From contig JAITPS010000072.1 of the NCBI GenBank assembly GCA_031289325.1, positions 1 through 9,751 on the forward strand: 9,751 bases of DNA, written 5' to 3'. Within the stretch, counting starts at the first letter, position 1, and every line of letters begins with the position of its first letter. The notes under the pieces were generated by a model. That model was not told the DNA's origin and did no database searches. It was given only the letters and a program-made list of their open reading frames with translations. Shown one piece after another: positions 1-6,222 of this stretch. Source of the DNA: Candidatus Methanovirga meridionalis (lineage in GTDB: Archaea > Methanobacteriota > Methanobacteria > Methanobacteriales > Methanobacteriaceae). The position numbers were made by a program, and so were the translations under genes.

Positions 1-375
1 AGAACACATGATCACCAGGATTTACAGTATCATTAGCTTTAGCAGTAACAATAACATCATCGCCGTTCAATGGACTTTCAGGAGCATAACTAAGAGTTAA
101 ATCATAAGATCTCTGAGGAGTATCAGCAACATATATTATTTTATTAGCAACATCACTAATTGGTTCATCATCACTATCATAAGCAACTGCACTCACACTA
201 TAATTACCTGTAGTTGCATTAGAAATATCGAAAGAAGCAACATTACCATCAAAAGTAACAGATTGACTACTTACAATTCCATTAGGATCAGTTACTGTAA
301 AATTCACATAATCACCAGGATATACAGTATCATTAGCTTCAGCAACAACATTAATATTATCGCCTTTCACTGGAT
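1..375 (-). repeat. 300-bp-period internal repeat of the adhesin (Ig-like module)
   Basis: The sequence at 1-75 aligns without gaps to 301-375, both reading 'atcaccagga' and 'acagtatcattagc' with scattered substitutions. The period is exactly 300 bp, or one 100-residue module. Only the second copy is complete in the window, and more copies probably continue to the left. Confidence 0.85.
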
Positions 376-796
376 CTGCGAAATTAATAAGATTTAATGA
401 AATGTTTGGTCTATCACTAACTGTAATTTCTTGAGTTTGACTCCAATTACCAACAGTTGTAGTAATATTATAGTTTCCTACATACTCAGGAATGAAAGAT
501 ATGATGAACTCACCATTTTCATTAGTAGCAGCATTAATAATTGTACTATTACCATAAGGGTCGACTATATTAATAGTTGCACTTTCATTTGCATTTTCAA
601 AACCCAATTGAGCTGTTACATTAATTGCATTAAAAACAGTTGGGTTTTCAGGAGAGATAACAACATTATACCCGTTATCAACAGTTGGGTTTTCAGGAGA
701 GATAACAACATTATACTCGCTATCAGCTGTAATGAAACCAATACTCGCAATAGCTAATAAAAGAGATATCACACCTATTTTTTGAATTTTATTCAT
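1..796 (-). CDS. Adhesin-like secreted surface protein, N-terminal part (runs off window)
   Basis: The minus-strand frame is open from an ATG at 796 to the window edge (265 codons seen, no stop). The start is set by AGGTGA at 805-810, 8 nt upstream. The protein begins MNKIQKIG followed by a hydrophobic stretch (VISLLLAIASIGFI) and TADS, a typical Sec signal peptide of about 24-26 residues. Next come two copies of a 15-residue unit ending in SPENPTV, then Ig-like beta-rich modules. One module motif, AxANDTVxPGDxV, recurs exactly 100 residues apart (DNA around 1-75 against 301-375). There are many N-x-S/T sequons (NVT, NST, NIT, NWS, NDT, NFT, NAT, NYS), as expected for a glycosylated archaeal surface protein. 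It resembles the Asn/Thr-rich adhesin-like family of gut Methanobacteriales, thought to act in attachment. Ligand and full length are unknown. A C-terminal anchor would lie outside the window. Confidence 0.85.
   Translation of the reverse strand, partial: MNKIQKIGVISLLLAIASIGFITADSEYNVVISPENPTVDNGYNVVISPENPTVFNAINVTAQLGFENANESATINIVDPYGNSTIINAATNENGEFIISFIPEYVGNYNITTTVGNWSQTQEITVSDRPNISLNLINFADPVKGDNINVVAEANDTVYPGDYVNFTVTDPNGIVSSQSVTFDGNVASFDISNATTGNYSVSAVAYDSDDEPISDVANKIIYVADTPQRSYDLTLSYAPESPLNGDDVIVTAKANDTVNPGDHVF
636..725 (-). repeat. 45-bp in-frame tandem duplication in the adhesin gene
   Basis: Two adjacent 45-bp copies (636-680 and 681-725) differ at only two positions, both silent. 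They encode two 15-residue copies of a unit containing YNVVISPENPTV, immediately after the predicted signal peptide. The near identity suggests a recent duplication by slippage or unequal recombination. Confidence 0.95.
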
Positions 797-804
797 TTTA
801 TAAT

Positions 805-810
805 TCACCT
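805..810 (-). promoter_or_regulatory. Ribosome-binding site of the adhesin gene
   Basis: AGGTGA on the minus strand, complementary to the archaeal 16S 3' end, lies 8 nt before the ATG at 796 and fixes that start. Confidence 0.8.
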
Positions 811-937
811 ACTTTTTTTATATTATATGTATATTAAAATAATTGATTGCACAATAAAAAAAATTATTTCTTGATTCTTATGTAACAATTAAGTGCATGA
901 AAAATATTTTCATACAATATATACTTAACTTTCATAG

Positions 938-947
938 TATATAAAGA
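938..947 (-). promoter_or_regulatory. TATA box for the adhesin gene
   Basis: Minus-strand CTTTATATAC matches the archaeal TATA consensus (TTTATATA). It is preceded by a purine-containing stretch (GGCGAAGT) that could serve as the TFB recognition element. Transcription would start about 25 nt downstream, near 915, leaving a leader of roughly 120 nt before the ATG at 796. A weaker TATA-like stretch at about 825-838 is too close to the ribosome-binding site to be the main promoter. Confidence 0.55.
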
Positions 948-1096
948 CTTCGCCTTTAAAGCCATGATGAAATATTATTAATTATTCTTTATTTAAGTAA
1001 ATAATAGTTAAAAGGAATTAGTTAAAATAATGGATTATTAATTTGCTTAATTTGAAACAATTCCCCTCTCTCATGGCTCTGTCAAAAATTTGTGTG

Positions 1097-1156
1097 ATAA
1101 CAATTGTTATAATATATTAATAACAATTGTTATAATTTATTAATAACAATTGTTAT
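1097..1156. repeat. Three perfect 14-bp palindromes at a 23-bp period
   Basis: The self-complementary word ATAACAATTGTTAT occurs at 1097-1110, 1120-1133 and 1143-1156, each starting 23 bp after the last. A degraded fourth match lies at about 1187-1198. The array sits directly upstream of the transposase remnant. One imperfect copy (ATAACAATTATTAT, 9289-9302) precedes the second copy of the same IS 5' end. Position and symmetry suggest a dimeric-protein binding site (operator or transposase site) belonging to the IS. Confidence 0.9.
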
Positions 1157-1180
1157 AACAGAAAAATATTAATAAAATGT

Positions 1181-1921
1181 GTGGTATTAATAATTGTTAT
1201 GAACAAGAACAAAAAAATACCACATGATAATGTATGTGCAGAAGATATATTTAAATATATGGTAAATGTTGAAGATAATACTTTATTCGCTAAACCCACC
1301 GTGCCATTCTCTTTAGTTTACACATTAGGAAAACTCATTGAAGAAATAACTAAAATTGTTTATTGGGATGATGAAAATTTAATATGTTCTGAATGTTGGC
1401 ATAAATTACATATGAATTCACATAGTAAAAGATGAATTAATAAAATTAATTTAGTTCACATACAAAGATATAAATGCTCAAATAAGGGATGTAATTATAA
1501 GGGCGTTACAAATATTGATCATATTGTTCCAAAATATTGTAATTATGAAGTAGAAATTAGAAATGAACCTTATAAACAAGCTTTAATTGGTTTATAAATC
1601 TTTGGAAAAAGTATCAGAACAGATAAAGAATAATTATGGTGTTAATCCATCAAGACAAACTATTTTGAATTTTTATAGAGAAACTGATCTACTCTTAAAA
1701 AACTGGAAAAAGAAGTTTTAAAGTACGATAAAGATGAATTAAGTGGAGTGATTGGAATAGATGAGCAGTTCCCAACAGTCAATGCTGAAAAAAAAGCTAA
1801 ATCTGTAATAATGGACATTAAAGCTAACATCATATTAAGTGACAAAATAATACCAGCAAAAGATCTAACACCAGAATTCAATGAAAAAACAACTAAAAAC
1901 ACATATAATAATTTAAACTAA
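1181..1921 (+). pseudogene. Transposase pseudogene (zinc-ribbon plus truncated DDE domain)
   Basis: The frame starts at GTG 1181 or ATG 1199 (MNKNKK...). It reads through a zinc-finger-like first half (ICSEC, residues ~71-75) to a TGA at 1433-1435. The same frame then continues with a plausible second metal-binding half (YKCSNKGC) up to TAA at 1595-1597. The likely ancestor of the TGA is TGG (Trp). Homologous-looking sequence resumes in another frame at about 1593 (SEQIKNNYGVNPSRQTILNFY, helix-turn-helix-like) and ends at TAA 1719. It resumes again in the original frame from about 1691 to 1921, containing GVIGIDEQF, which resembles the first catalytic Asp region of DDE transposases. The later catalytic residues are missing. 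With one nonsense codon, two frameshifts and a C-terminal truncation, it cannot make active transposase. Confidence 0.7.
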
Positions 1922-2164
1922 AAATAATGGTTGATTTGATGATTTAAGAATCTTGAAAGTTTAGAGAATTAATCTTTCAAAATTTGTTTTAACTCAAAAA
2001 TTTGTTTTATTAGTTTATTATCGCACTGCTACCAAGCTGAAAATTATTCCTTCCTTAAATCATTTATATCTTACAAAAAATAATAAATATAATCATATCA
2101 GTATTTAAATATTTTTAATTCAATTTAATTGATAATCATACATTTTATACACACTTTTACATTA
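1922..2164. other. AT-rich intergenic, no gene seen
   Basis: There is no ORF of note. Two short direct copies of 'caaaatttgtttta'-like sequence lie around 1978-2010. This may be decayed IS sequence, but I cannot support that. Confidence 0.4.
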
Positions 2165-2192
2165 AATAATAATAATAATAATAATAATAATA
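2165..2192. repeat. AAT microsatellite, nine units
   Basis: Nine uninterrupted AAT triplets directly abut the left end of the AT-rich repeat array. Such a tract is prone to slippage and length variation. Confidence 0.95.
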
Positions 2193-2961
2193 GTTTTGAT
2201 AAAATTCTTAATAAAATAATTTTTTTAAAAACAAATATTATTAAAAGATATTAATTTAAAATTTATTTATATTATTTAAAATTATTTTATATTTATTTAT
2301 ATTAATTAAAATAGATTTATATTAATTAAATAGATTTATATTATTTAAAATTTAAAATTATAGATTTTTATAAAATAATATTTGAAATTAAATATAGTAG
2401 ATTCGATAAAGTTCTTAATAAAATAATTTTTTTTAAAAACAAATATTATTAAAAGATATTAATTTAAAATTTATTTATATTATTTAAAATTATTTTATAT
2501 TTATTTATATTAATTAAAATAGATTTATATTAATTAAAATTTAAAATTATAAAATTTTATAAAATAATATTTGAAATTAAATATAGTAGATTCGATAAAG
2601 TTTTTAATAAATAATTTTTTTAAAAACAAATATTATTAAAAGATATTAAATTAAAATTATTTATATTAATTAAAATAGATTTATGTTATTTAAATAGATT
2701 TATATTATTTAAAATTTAAAATTATAGATTTTTATAAAATAATATTTGAAATTAAATATAGTAGATTCGATAAAGTTTTTAATAAATAATTTTTTTAAAA
2801 ATGAGTATTATTAAAATACATTTATTTAAAATTAGTTGTATTATTTAAAATTAGTTGTATTATTTAAAATTATAGATTTTTATAAATTAATATCTAAAAT
2901 TAAATAATTTAATAAAAAAATTTATCATTCAAAATTTAAGAACTTTTCCAAAATGACTATA
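2190..2961 (+). repeat. Tandem array of an AT-rich inverted-end element (four units)
   Basis: Four units begin at about 2190, 2393, 2582 and 2757, with lengths of about 203, 189, 175 and 205 bp. Internal units start TATAGTAGATTCGATAAAG and continue with TT(C/T)TTAATAAA. All share an A/T core, with indels explaining the length differences. The last unit (2757-2961) ends TTAAGAACTTTTCC...GACTATA, an imperfect inverted copy of the unit start, so it looks like a complete element with terminal inverted repeats. The first three lack the closing end and pass directly into the next unit. No coding potential is visible. An inverted full-length relative lies at 5876-6201. The best description is a MITE-like non-autonomous element amplified in tandem; no mobilising enzyme is visible. 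Confidence 0.85.
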
Positions 2962-3016
2962 ATTTAATAAAAAAATTCAGTGTTCAAAATTTAAAAACTT
3001 TACCATAGTAACCATA
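2962..3016. repeat. Duplicated closing end of the AT-rich element
   Basis: These 55 bp repeat the right-hand end of the preceding unit. A-rich sequence, TTCAAAATTTAAAAACTTTACC and a final ACCATA correspond to TTCAAAATTTAAGAACTTTTCC and ACTATA at about 2928-2961. It is a solo or duplicated terminus. Confidence 0.75.
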
Positions 3017-3219
3017 ATTTAATCCTTAAATTGACTTTTAAGTATTTATTCAACATTTTTCATGATAATATATTTCATTTTTCTAATTGAAATTTTTAAA
3101 ATTAAGAAAATAGGCTAAAAATTTGATGACATTTATATGATCTAAGTTTTTTCTGCCTAAAAACCAAATCCTATATTTTAAATTTCCATTCTTTTTTTAC
3201 ATTGCTGTTTTATTTAATA
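3017..3219. other. 3' flank of ehbP
   Basis: There is no gene. On the minus strand, downstream of ehbP, short T-runs follow GG (complement of 3157-3166) and a T-run follows A-rich DNA (complement of 3114-3123). These could act as archaeal U-tract terminators, but neither is strong. No ehbQ homologue is seen here. Confidence 0.4.
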
Positions 3220-3480
3220 TTATTTTTTATCGTTAATCTTTTCTAACTCTGATTTAGCTTTTTTAAATAAGGTTAAGAAACTGTCTTCGTTAGTAACAGG
3301 GATTACTTTTAGACCTAAAGCTCTATGTTCTTCAATCCAATCTTCTTTAAAAACTGGGACTTCAACTTTAACTGGTTCTGTTGTTTCATTTACAACGATG
3401 ATGTTTCTGTATGGAAAATTACACTCTACAATGTAACCTCCAAGACTTACAAGATGTTGAGCTCTAACTACAAATTTCAA
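3220..3480 (-). CDS. ehbP: Energy-converting hydrogenase B subunit P
   Basis: This small soluble protein is the last ehb gene here; its biochemical role in the complex is not known. I place the start at TTG 3480 (86 residues: MKFVVRAQHLVSLGGYIVEC...). A good AGGTGA (3485-3490) lies 4 nt upstream, the same geometry as GTGA before ehbM. A longer version from TTG 3498 (92 residues) has no ribosome-binding site and would translate the AGGTGA itself. The conserved-looking part is LGGYIVECNFPYRNIIVVN. The C-terminus is charged and probably helical (LFKKAKSELEKINDKK). There are no membrane segments or cluster motifs. It is in the same frame as ehbO, whose TGA stop lies at 3502-3504. The assignment rests on position after ehbO plus sequence recollection of the family. 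Confidence 0.8.
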   Translation of the reverse strand: MKFVVRAQHLVSLGGYIVECNFPYRNIIVVNETTEPVKVEVPVFKEDWIEEHRALGLKVIPVTNEDSFLTLFKKAKSELEKINDKK

Positions 3481-3484
3481 ATAA

Positions 3485-3490
3485 TCACCT
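3485..3490 (-). promoter_or_regulatory. Ribosome-binding site that sets the ehbP TTG start
   Basis: AGGTGA on the minus strand lies 4 nt before TTG at 3480. It falls inside the longer alternative reading frame, which argues for the shorter protein. Confidence 0.7.
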
Positions 3491-3501
3491 TTAAACAATA
3501 A

Positions 3502-4500
3502 TCATAATAAACTTAATATAATAGCTAACACTCCAAGCAATGATGTTCCAATAACAGTTGGATATAGCTGTTTATTGGTAAATACTGGTGAAAATGCACT
3601 TATTATTCCCATAATTAAAGGGAATATGAATGCAATGGCTATATTAATTAAAATCTTCCATGAGTATATATCTGGTGGAAGACCTATGAATAAAACTGAA
3701 AATATCATACTCATAGTAAATATTAAAAATCCTCGAGTGAAGTATACTATAGCCCTATATTTGGATGCATATTCCATGTATGGTCCTTCAATAACATCAG
3801 CTTTTGCTTTTAATATTGCAAATGGGTATTCATTCATTATAATCATATAACCTATAAAGAAAACTATAAATCCAAGGATTCCAGCTGTTGTAAATAGTAT
3901 TGGACCATGAATAGCTTGATAATTTACAATATCTTTAAGATAAACACTTCCTACAATAGATACAGGCACAAATAAAGATAGGTAAAGTGGAAAAGAACCA
4001 AATGATATTAATCTAAATGCTCTTTTTGAACTAATATCTTCAATATATGATCTTTGACTGTCTAAATGAAGTCCTCCTTTTATTAAATCTGGAAAAGGCA
4101 TTGGAAGAGACATTATAGATTTTGAAAGAGCCCCCATTAAAACATAACATATTTCTTCAACTTTTAGAAATCCTATAATAGCTATTACACTTGCCAATGC
4201 AGTTATTGTATATGTTTGAGGTATTAAAAATAATAATATTAAAAATATCACTACAAAACATATTATTGGCAATGCTTTATACAGTCCTGGAACTGTGGAA
4301 TTTGGTTTAATGTTTTCTTTAAATAAAAACTTAATTGGAGCCATCATTCCTGGACTTATAACTGAAGGTCCAATTCTCTGCTGAATTCTTGCATGAACAT
4401 ATTTTCTTTCAAATCCTGGAATTATTGAACCTATAATACAAGCTATTATAAGAGTAGCTATTACAACTAAAATTGGATATAAAATTTCTGTTGATATCAT
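3502..4500 (-). CDS. ehbO: Energy-converting hydrogenase B subunit O (NuoH-like membrane anchor)
   Basis: EhbO is the integral membrane subunit homologous to NuoH of complex I and HycD of formate hydrogenlyase. It docks the hydrogenase module to the ion-translocating membrane arm. Numbering from ATG 4506, about eight hydrophobic segments are visible (~8-30, 79-96, 101-127, 171-190, 201-224, 253-276, 284-304, 314-334). The NuoH signature region follows the first helix (ERKYVHARIQQRIGP, 33-47), and a cytoplasmic-loop motif DVIEGPYMEY lies at 237-246. Length is usual for the family. Two in-frame ATGs lie at 4506 and 4500. The purine-rich AGGGA upstream is spaced properly only from the second, so I choose 4500 (332 residues); the longer start gives 334. 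It begins about 28 nt after ehbN and is followed by ehbP in the same frame after TGA, consistent with co-transcription. Confidence 0.93.
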   Translation of the reverse strand: MISTEILYPILVVIATLIIACIIGSIIPGFERKYVHARIQQRIGPSVISPGMMAPIKFLFKENIKPNSTVPGLYKALPIICFVVIFLILLFLIPQTYTITALASVIAIIGFLKVEEICYVLMGALSKSIMSLPMPFPDLIKGGLHLDSQRSYIEDISSKRAFRLISFGSFPLYLSLFVPVSIVGSVYLKDIVNYQAIHGPILFTTAGILGFIVFFIGYMIIMNEYPFAILKAKADVIEGPYMEYASKYRAIVYFTRGFLIFTMSMIFSVLFIGLPPDIYSWKILINIAIAFIFPLIMGIISAFSPVFTNKQLYPTVIGTSLLGVLAIILSLL

Positions 4501-4528
4501 CTTCATCCCTACTGTTATTTTTAATCAT

Positions 4529-5659
4529 TTATTTATTGTAATCCATAATTTCAATAGCTCTATCAGTACAGGTAAAACATGGATCACATTGAACAATACA
4601 TAATTGTGCATCAGTTATATGATTACCAATACATGCAAGTTGCATAGCACCAATATTGGACATTGATGGAGTTCTTATTACAGCCCCTCTTACTCTACCA
4701 TCCTCTAATCTATATGAATGATATAGTCTTCCTCGTGGAACCTCAATATAATTATGAATGGTATTAGTATCAAAAATATCCCAAGACCTATTTACAATGG
4801 AACCATCTGGTAAATTTTTAATAGCCTGCCTAATAATATTAATAGTTTCAGGTATTTCTAAAACCCTTAAAAGGATATTATCCTTAACATCCCCATCTGA
4901 TAAAGTTATTACATTAATATCAAAGTCTTCATATTCCTTCATAGTGGTTCTAAGATCTTGACTTATTCCAGTAGCTCTTAAAGTTGGACCAGTAACCTCT
5001 AACCTTAATGCATCTTTTTGAGATATTTTTCCTACTCCAGTGATTCTATTCATAACAATGGGATCACTAACAAAACGATCAGCAAATTCAGCTACTTTTG
5101 TTTCAATAAAATCCATTCCCTCAACAATCTTTTGAATTCTATTTTCATCTAATTCACATCTTGGTCTAACTCCACCAATTATAGAAACACCATACTGAAC
5201 TCTATTACCACCAATCATTCTTAAAAGTTCCATTACAGTTTCCCTAATTGAAAATGCTCTCATTGAAAATGTTTCATGAGCTAAAACTTCACTTCCATGT
5301 CCAAGATATAGAAGATGACTATGCAATCTTTCTAATTCTTCCATTATAACACGTATGTAGTTAGCTCGTGGAGGAACATCAATCTCAAGACCTTTTTCAG
5401 CTGTTAAAACCGAATTCCACATATGGGCATTAGAACATATTCCACAAATCTTCTCAGTAAGAGCATTAGCTTTTTCAACAGGAAGTCCTTCCATAATCCT
5501 TTCTATCCCTCTATGATTAACACCAACGGTTATTTCAGCATCTCTTATAATTTCATCCTCAACAAAAAGTCGAAGTCTATAAGGTTCTAATGCTGCAGGA
5601 TGGACGGTTCCCAAAGAAACTTCAGTTTCTATTGTCTTAAAGTTATTCTCTTCACTCAT
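4529..5659 (-). CDS. ehbN: Energy-converting [NiFe]-hydrogenase B large subunit
   Basis: This is the catalytic subunit carrying the Ni-Fe centre of the membrane-bound Ehb hydrogenase, homologous to complex I NuoD. The Ni ligands are visible in two motifs: EKICGICSNAH near the N-terminus (Cys72, Cys75) and DPCFTC at the C-terminus (Cys361, Cys364). Other family marks are HRGIE (49-53) and EVPRG (306-310). The first motif has Lys where many hydrogenases have Arg before the first Cys. Only 12 residues follow Cys364, so there is no long C-terminal peptide for a maturation protease; that state is known for some group 4 enzymes such as Ech and CooH. The ATG at 5659 follows AGGTG (5665-5669) with 5-nt spacing. 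The gene has its own TATA box (5690-5697), because an AT-rich insertion separates it from ehbM. It should pair with EhbM and sit on EhbO at the cytoplasmic membrane face. Confidence 0.96.
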   Translation of the reverse strand: MSEENNFKTIETEVSLGTVHPAALEPYRLRLFVEDEIIRDAEITVGVNHRGIERIMEGLPVEKANALTEKICGICSNAHMWNSVLTAEKGLEIDVPPRANYIRVIMEELERLHSHLLYLGHGSEVLAHETFSMRAFSIRETVMELLRMIGGNRVQYGVSIIGGVRPRCELDENRIQKIVEGMDFIETKVAEFADRFVSDPIVMNRITGVGKISQKDALRLEVTGPTLRATGISQDLRTTMKEYEDFDINVITLSDGDVKDNILLRVLEIPETINIIRQAIKNLPDGSIVNRSWDIFDTNTIHNYIEVPRGRLYHSYRLEDGRVRGAVIRTPSMSNIGAMQLACIGNHITDAQLCIVQCDPCFTCTDRAIEIMDYNK

Positions 5660-5664
5660 TTAAA

Positions 5665-5669
5665 CACCT
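5665..5669 (-). promoter_or_regulatory. Ribosome-binding site of ehbN
   Basis: AGGTG on the minus strand, 5 nt before the ATG at 5659. Confidence 0.75.
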
Positions 5670-5689
5670 AATAAGCATTAAGCATGATT

Positions 5690-5697
5690 TTTATAAA
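5690..5697 (-). promoter_or_regulatory. TATA box for ehbN (internal operon promoter)
   Basis: Minus-strand TTTATAAA (in GTATTTATAAAAATC) is a good archaeal TATA box 31-38 nt before the ehbN ATG. It predicts a start site near 5668-5672 and a very short leader. It lies between the inserted element and ehbN, so ehbN-O-P can be expressed without read-through from ehbM. Confidence 0.6.
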
Positions 5698-5875
5698 TAC
5701 TAAATTGTTTAGTTTTTTTGTGCAATAATTCCATATTTTCTCGTGCAAAAGAATTATTATTAATATTAATTATTATTAATGCTAATTATTATTAATATAT
5801 AATTAATATTTTAACTTTAAATTTAACAATATTTTAACTTTAAATTATATTTTTAATTTATATTCCTAATGAATT
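5698..5875. repeat. AT-rich spacer with short direct repeats upstream of ehbN
   Basis: There is no gene. A 19-bp word AATATTTTAACTTTAAATT occurs at 5805-5823 and 5828-5846. Two copies of AATTATTATTAAT-like sequence lie at about 5767-5797. The word TTGTGCAA lies at 5718-5725. Confidence 0.6.
5699..5713. promoter_or_regulatory. 15-bp dyad abutting the ehbN TATA box
   Basis: ACTAAA-TTG-TTTAGT is an inverted repeat with 6-bp arms. It lies 1 bp upstream of the TATA box in the direction of transcription, where the TFB recognition element should be. That placement suits a repressor or activator site. It could also be chance in AT-rich DNA. Confidence 0.35.
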
Positions 5876-6201
5876 TATAGTCATCATGAAAAAGTTCTTA
5901 AATTTTGAATAATAAATTTTTTCATTAAATTATTTAATTTTAAATATTAGTTTATAAAATTCCATAATTTTAAATTTTAATTAATATAAATAAATATAAA
6001 ATAATTTTAAATAATATAATTAAATTTTAAATAATATAAATAAATATAAAATAATTTTAAATAATATAAATAAATTTTAAATAATATAAATAAATATAAA
6101 ATAATTTTAAATAATATAAATAAATTTTAAATTAATATTTTTTAATAATATTTAATTTTTAAAAAAAGTTGTTTATTAATAACTTTATCAAAACCACTAT
6201 A
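5876..6201 (-). mobile_element. Complete 326-bp MITE-like element with terminal inverted repeats, inserted between ehbM and ehbN
   Basis: The left end TATAGTCATCATGAAAAAG (then TTCTTAA) and the complement of the right end, TATAGTGGTTTTGATAAAG (then TTATTAA), form imperfect terminal inverted repeats of about 24 bp. Read on the minus strand, the whole element aligns with the array at 2190-2961, including the shared core TTAATTTAAAATTTATTTAT and the end TTCAAAATTTAAGAAC. So it is the same family in inverted orientation. The interior contains AT-rich subrepeats of about 48 bp. There is no ORF. The flanking bases would allow a TA target duplication, but AT richness makes this weak. It lies 21 bp from the ehbM stop. 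Confidence 0.8.
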
Positions 6202-6222
6202 AATTATATTTTAATTAGTATT

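Larger units (their letters stand above)
797..1096. other. Intergenic region between adhesin and IS remnant
   Basis: This non-coding, AT-rich stretch holds the adhesin promoter, its ribosome-binding site and a TTGTGCAA word (847-854, minus strand). From 1079 it reads GGCTCTGTCAAAAATTTG, which looks like an insertion-sequence terminal sequence. I found no matching inverted end elsewhere in the window, so that boundary is tentative. No ORF or structured RNA was recognised. Confidence 0.6.
1079..1921 (+). mobile_element. Degenerate insertion sequence, 5' part only
   Basis: The remnant comprises a possible terminal sequence at 1079, the palindrome array, and a transposase reading frame that decays and ends around 1921 before the catalytic domain is complete. 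No right-hand terminal repeat was found. Its first part is duplicated at 9289-9425 in the same orientation. The family was not assigned: the N-terminal zinc-ribbon plus DDE layout fits several archaeal families. Confidence 0.6.

Noticed and set aside
431..757. Plus-strand ORF of 108 codons
   Set aside because: It is the shadow of the adhesin gene on the other strand. Its repeated NSWVFRRDNNII segment is only the reverse reading of the 45-bp duplication.
949..963. Palindromic operator at CGCCTTTAAAGCC
   Set aside because: Only the central CTTTAAAG is self-complementary; the GC-rich flanks are direct, not inverted.
1097..1156. Short CRISPR-like or lac-operator-like repeat
   Set aside because: The gaps between palindromes are only 9 bp and similar to each other, so they are not spacers. 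The resemblance to a bacterial operator half-site is coincidental in an archaeal context.
1660..1902. Minus-strand ORF of 80 codons
   Set aside because: It lies opposite the transposase remnant, whose plus-strand frames have recognisable structure (GIDEQF).
2190..3016. CRISPR array
   Set aside because: The units are 175-205 bp with homologous A/T cores, not 25-40-bp identical repeats with unique spacers, and no cas genes are present.
3498..3498. Longer ehbP start at TTG 3498
   Set aside because: It has no ribosome-binding site, and its first codons are the AGGTGA that serves the TTG at 3480.
3575..3850. Plus-strand ORF of 91 codons inside ehbO
   Set aside because: It is antisense to the conserved membrane subunit, and its hydrophobicity mirrors that of ehbO.
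5699..5719. Hairpin plus T-run as a plus-strand terminator
   Set aside because: No plus-strand gene lies upstream to terminate. The feature abuts the ehbN TATA box, so a promoter element is the better reading.
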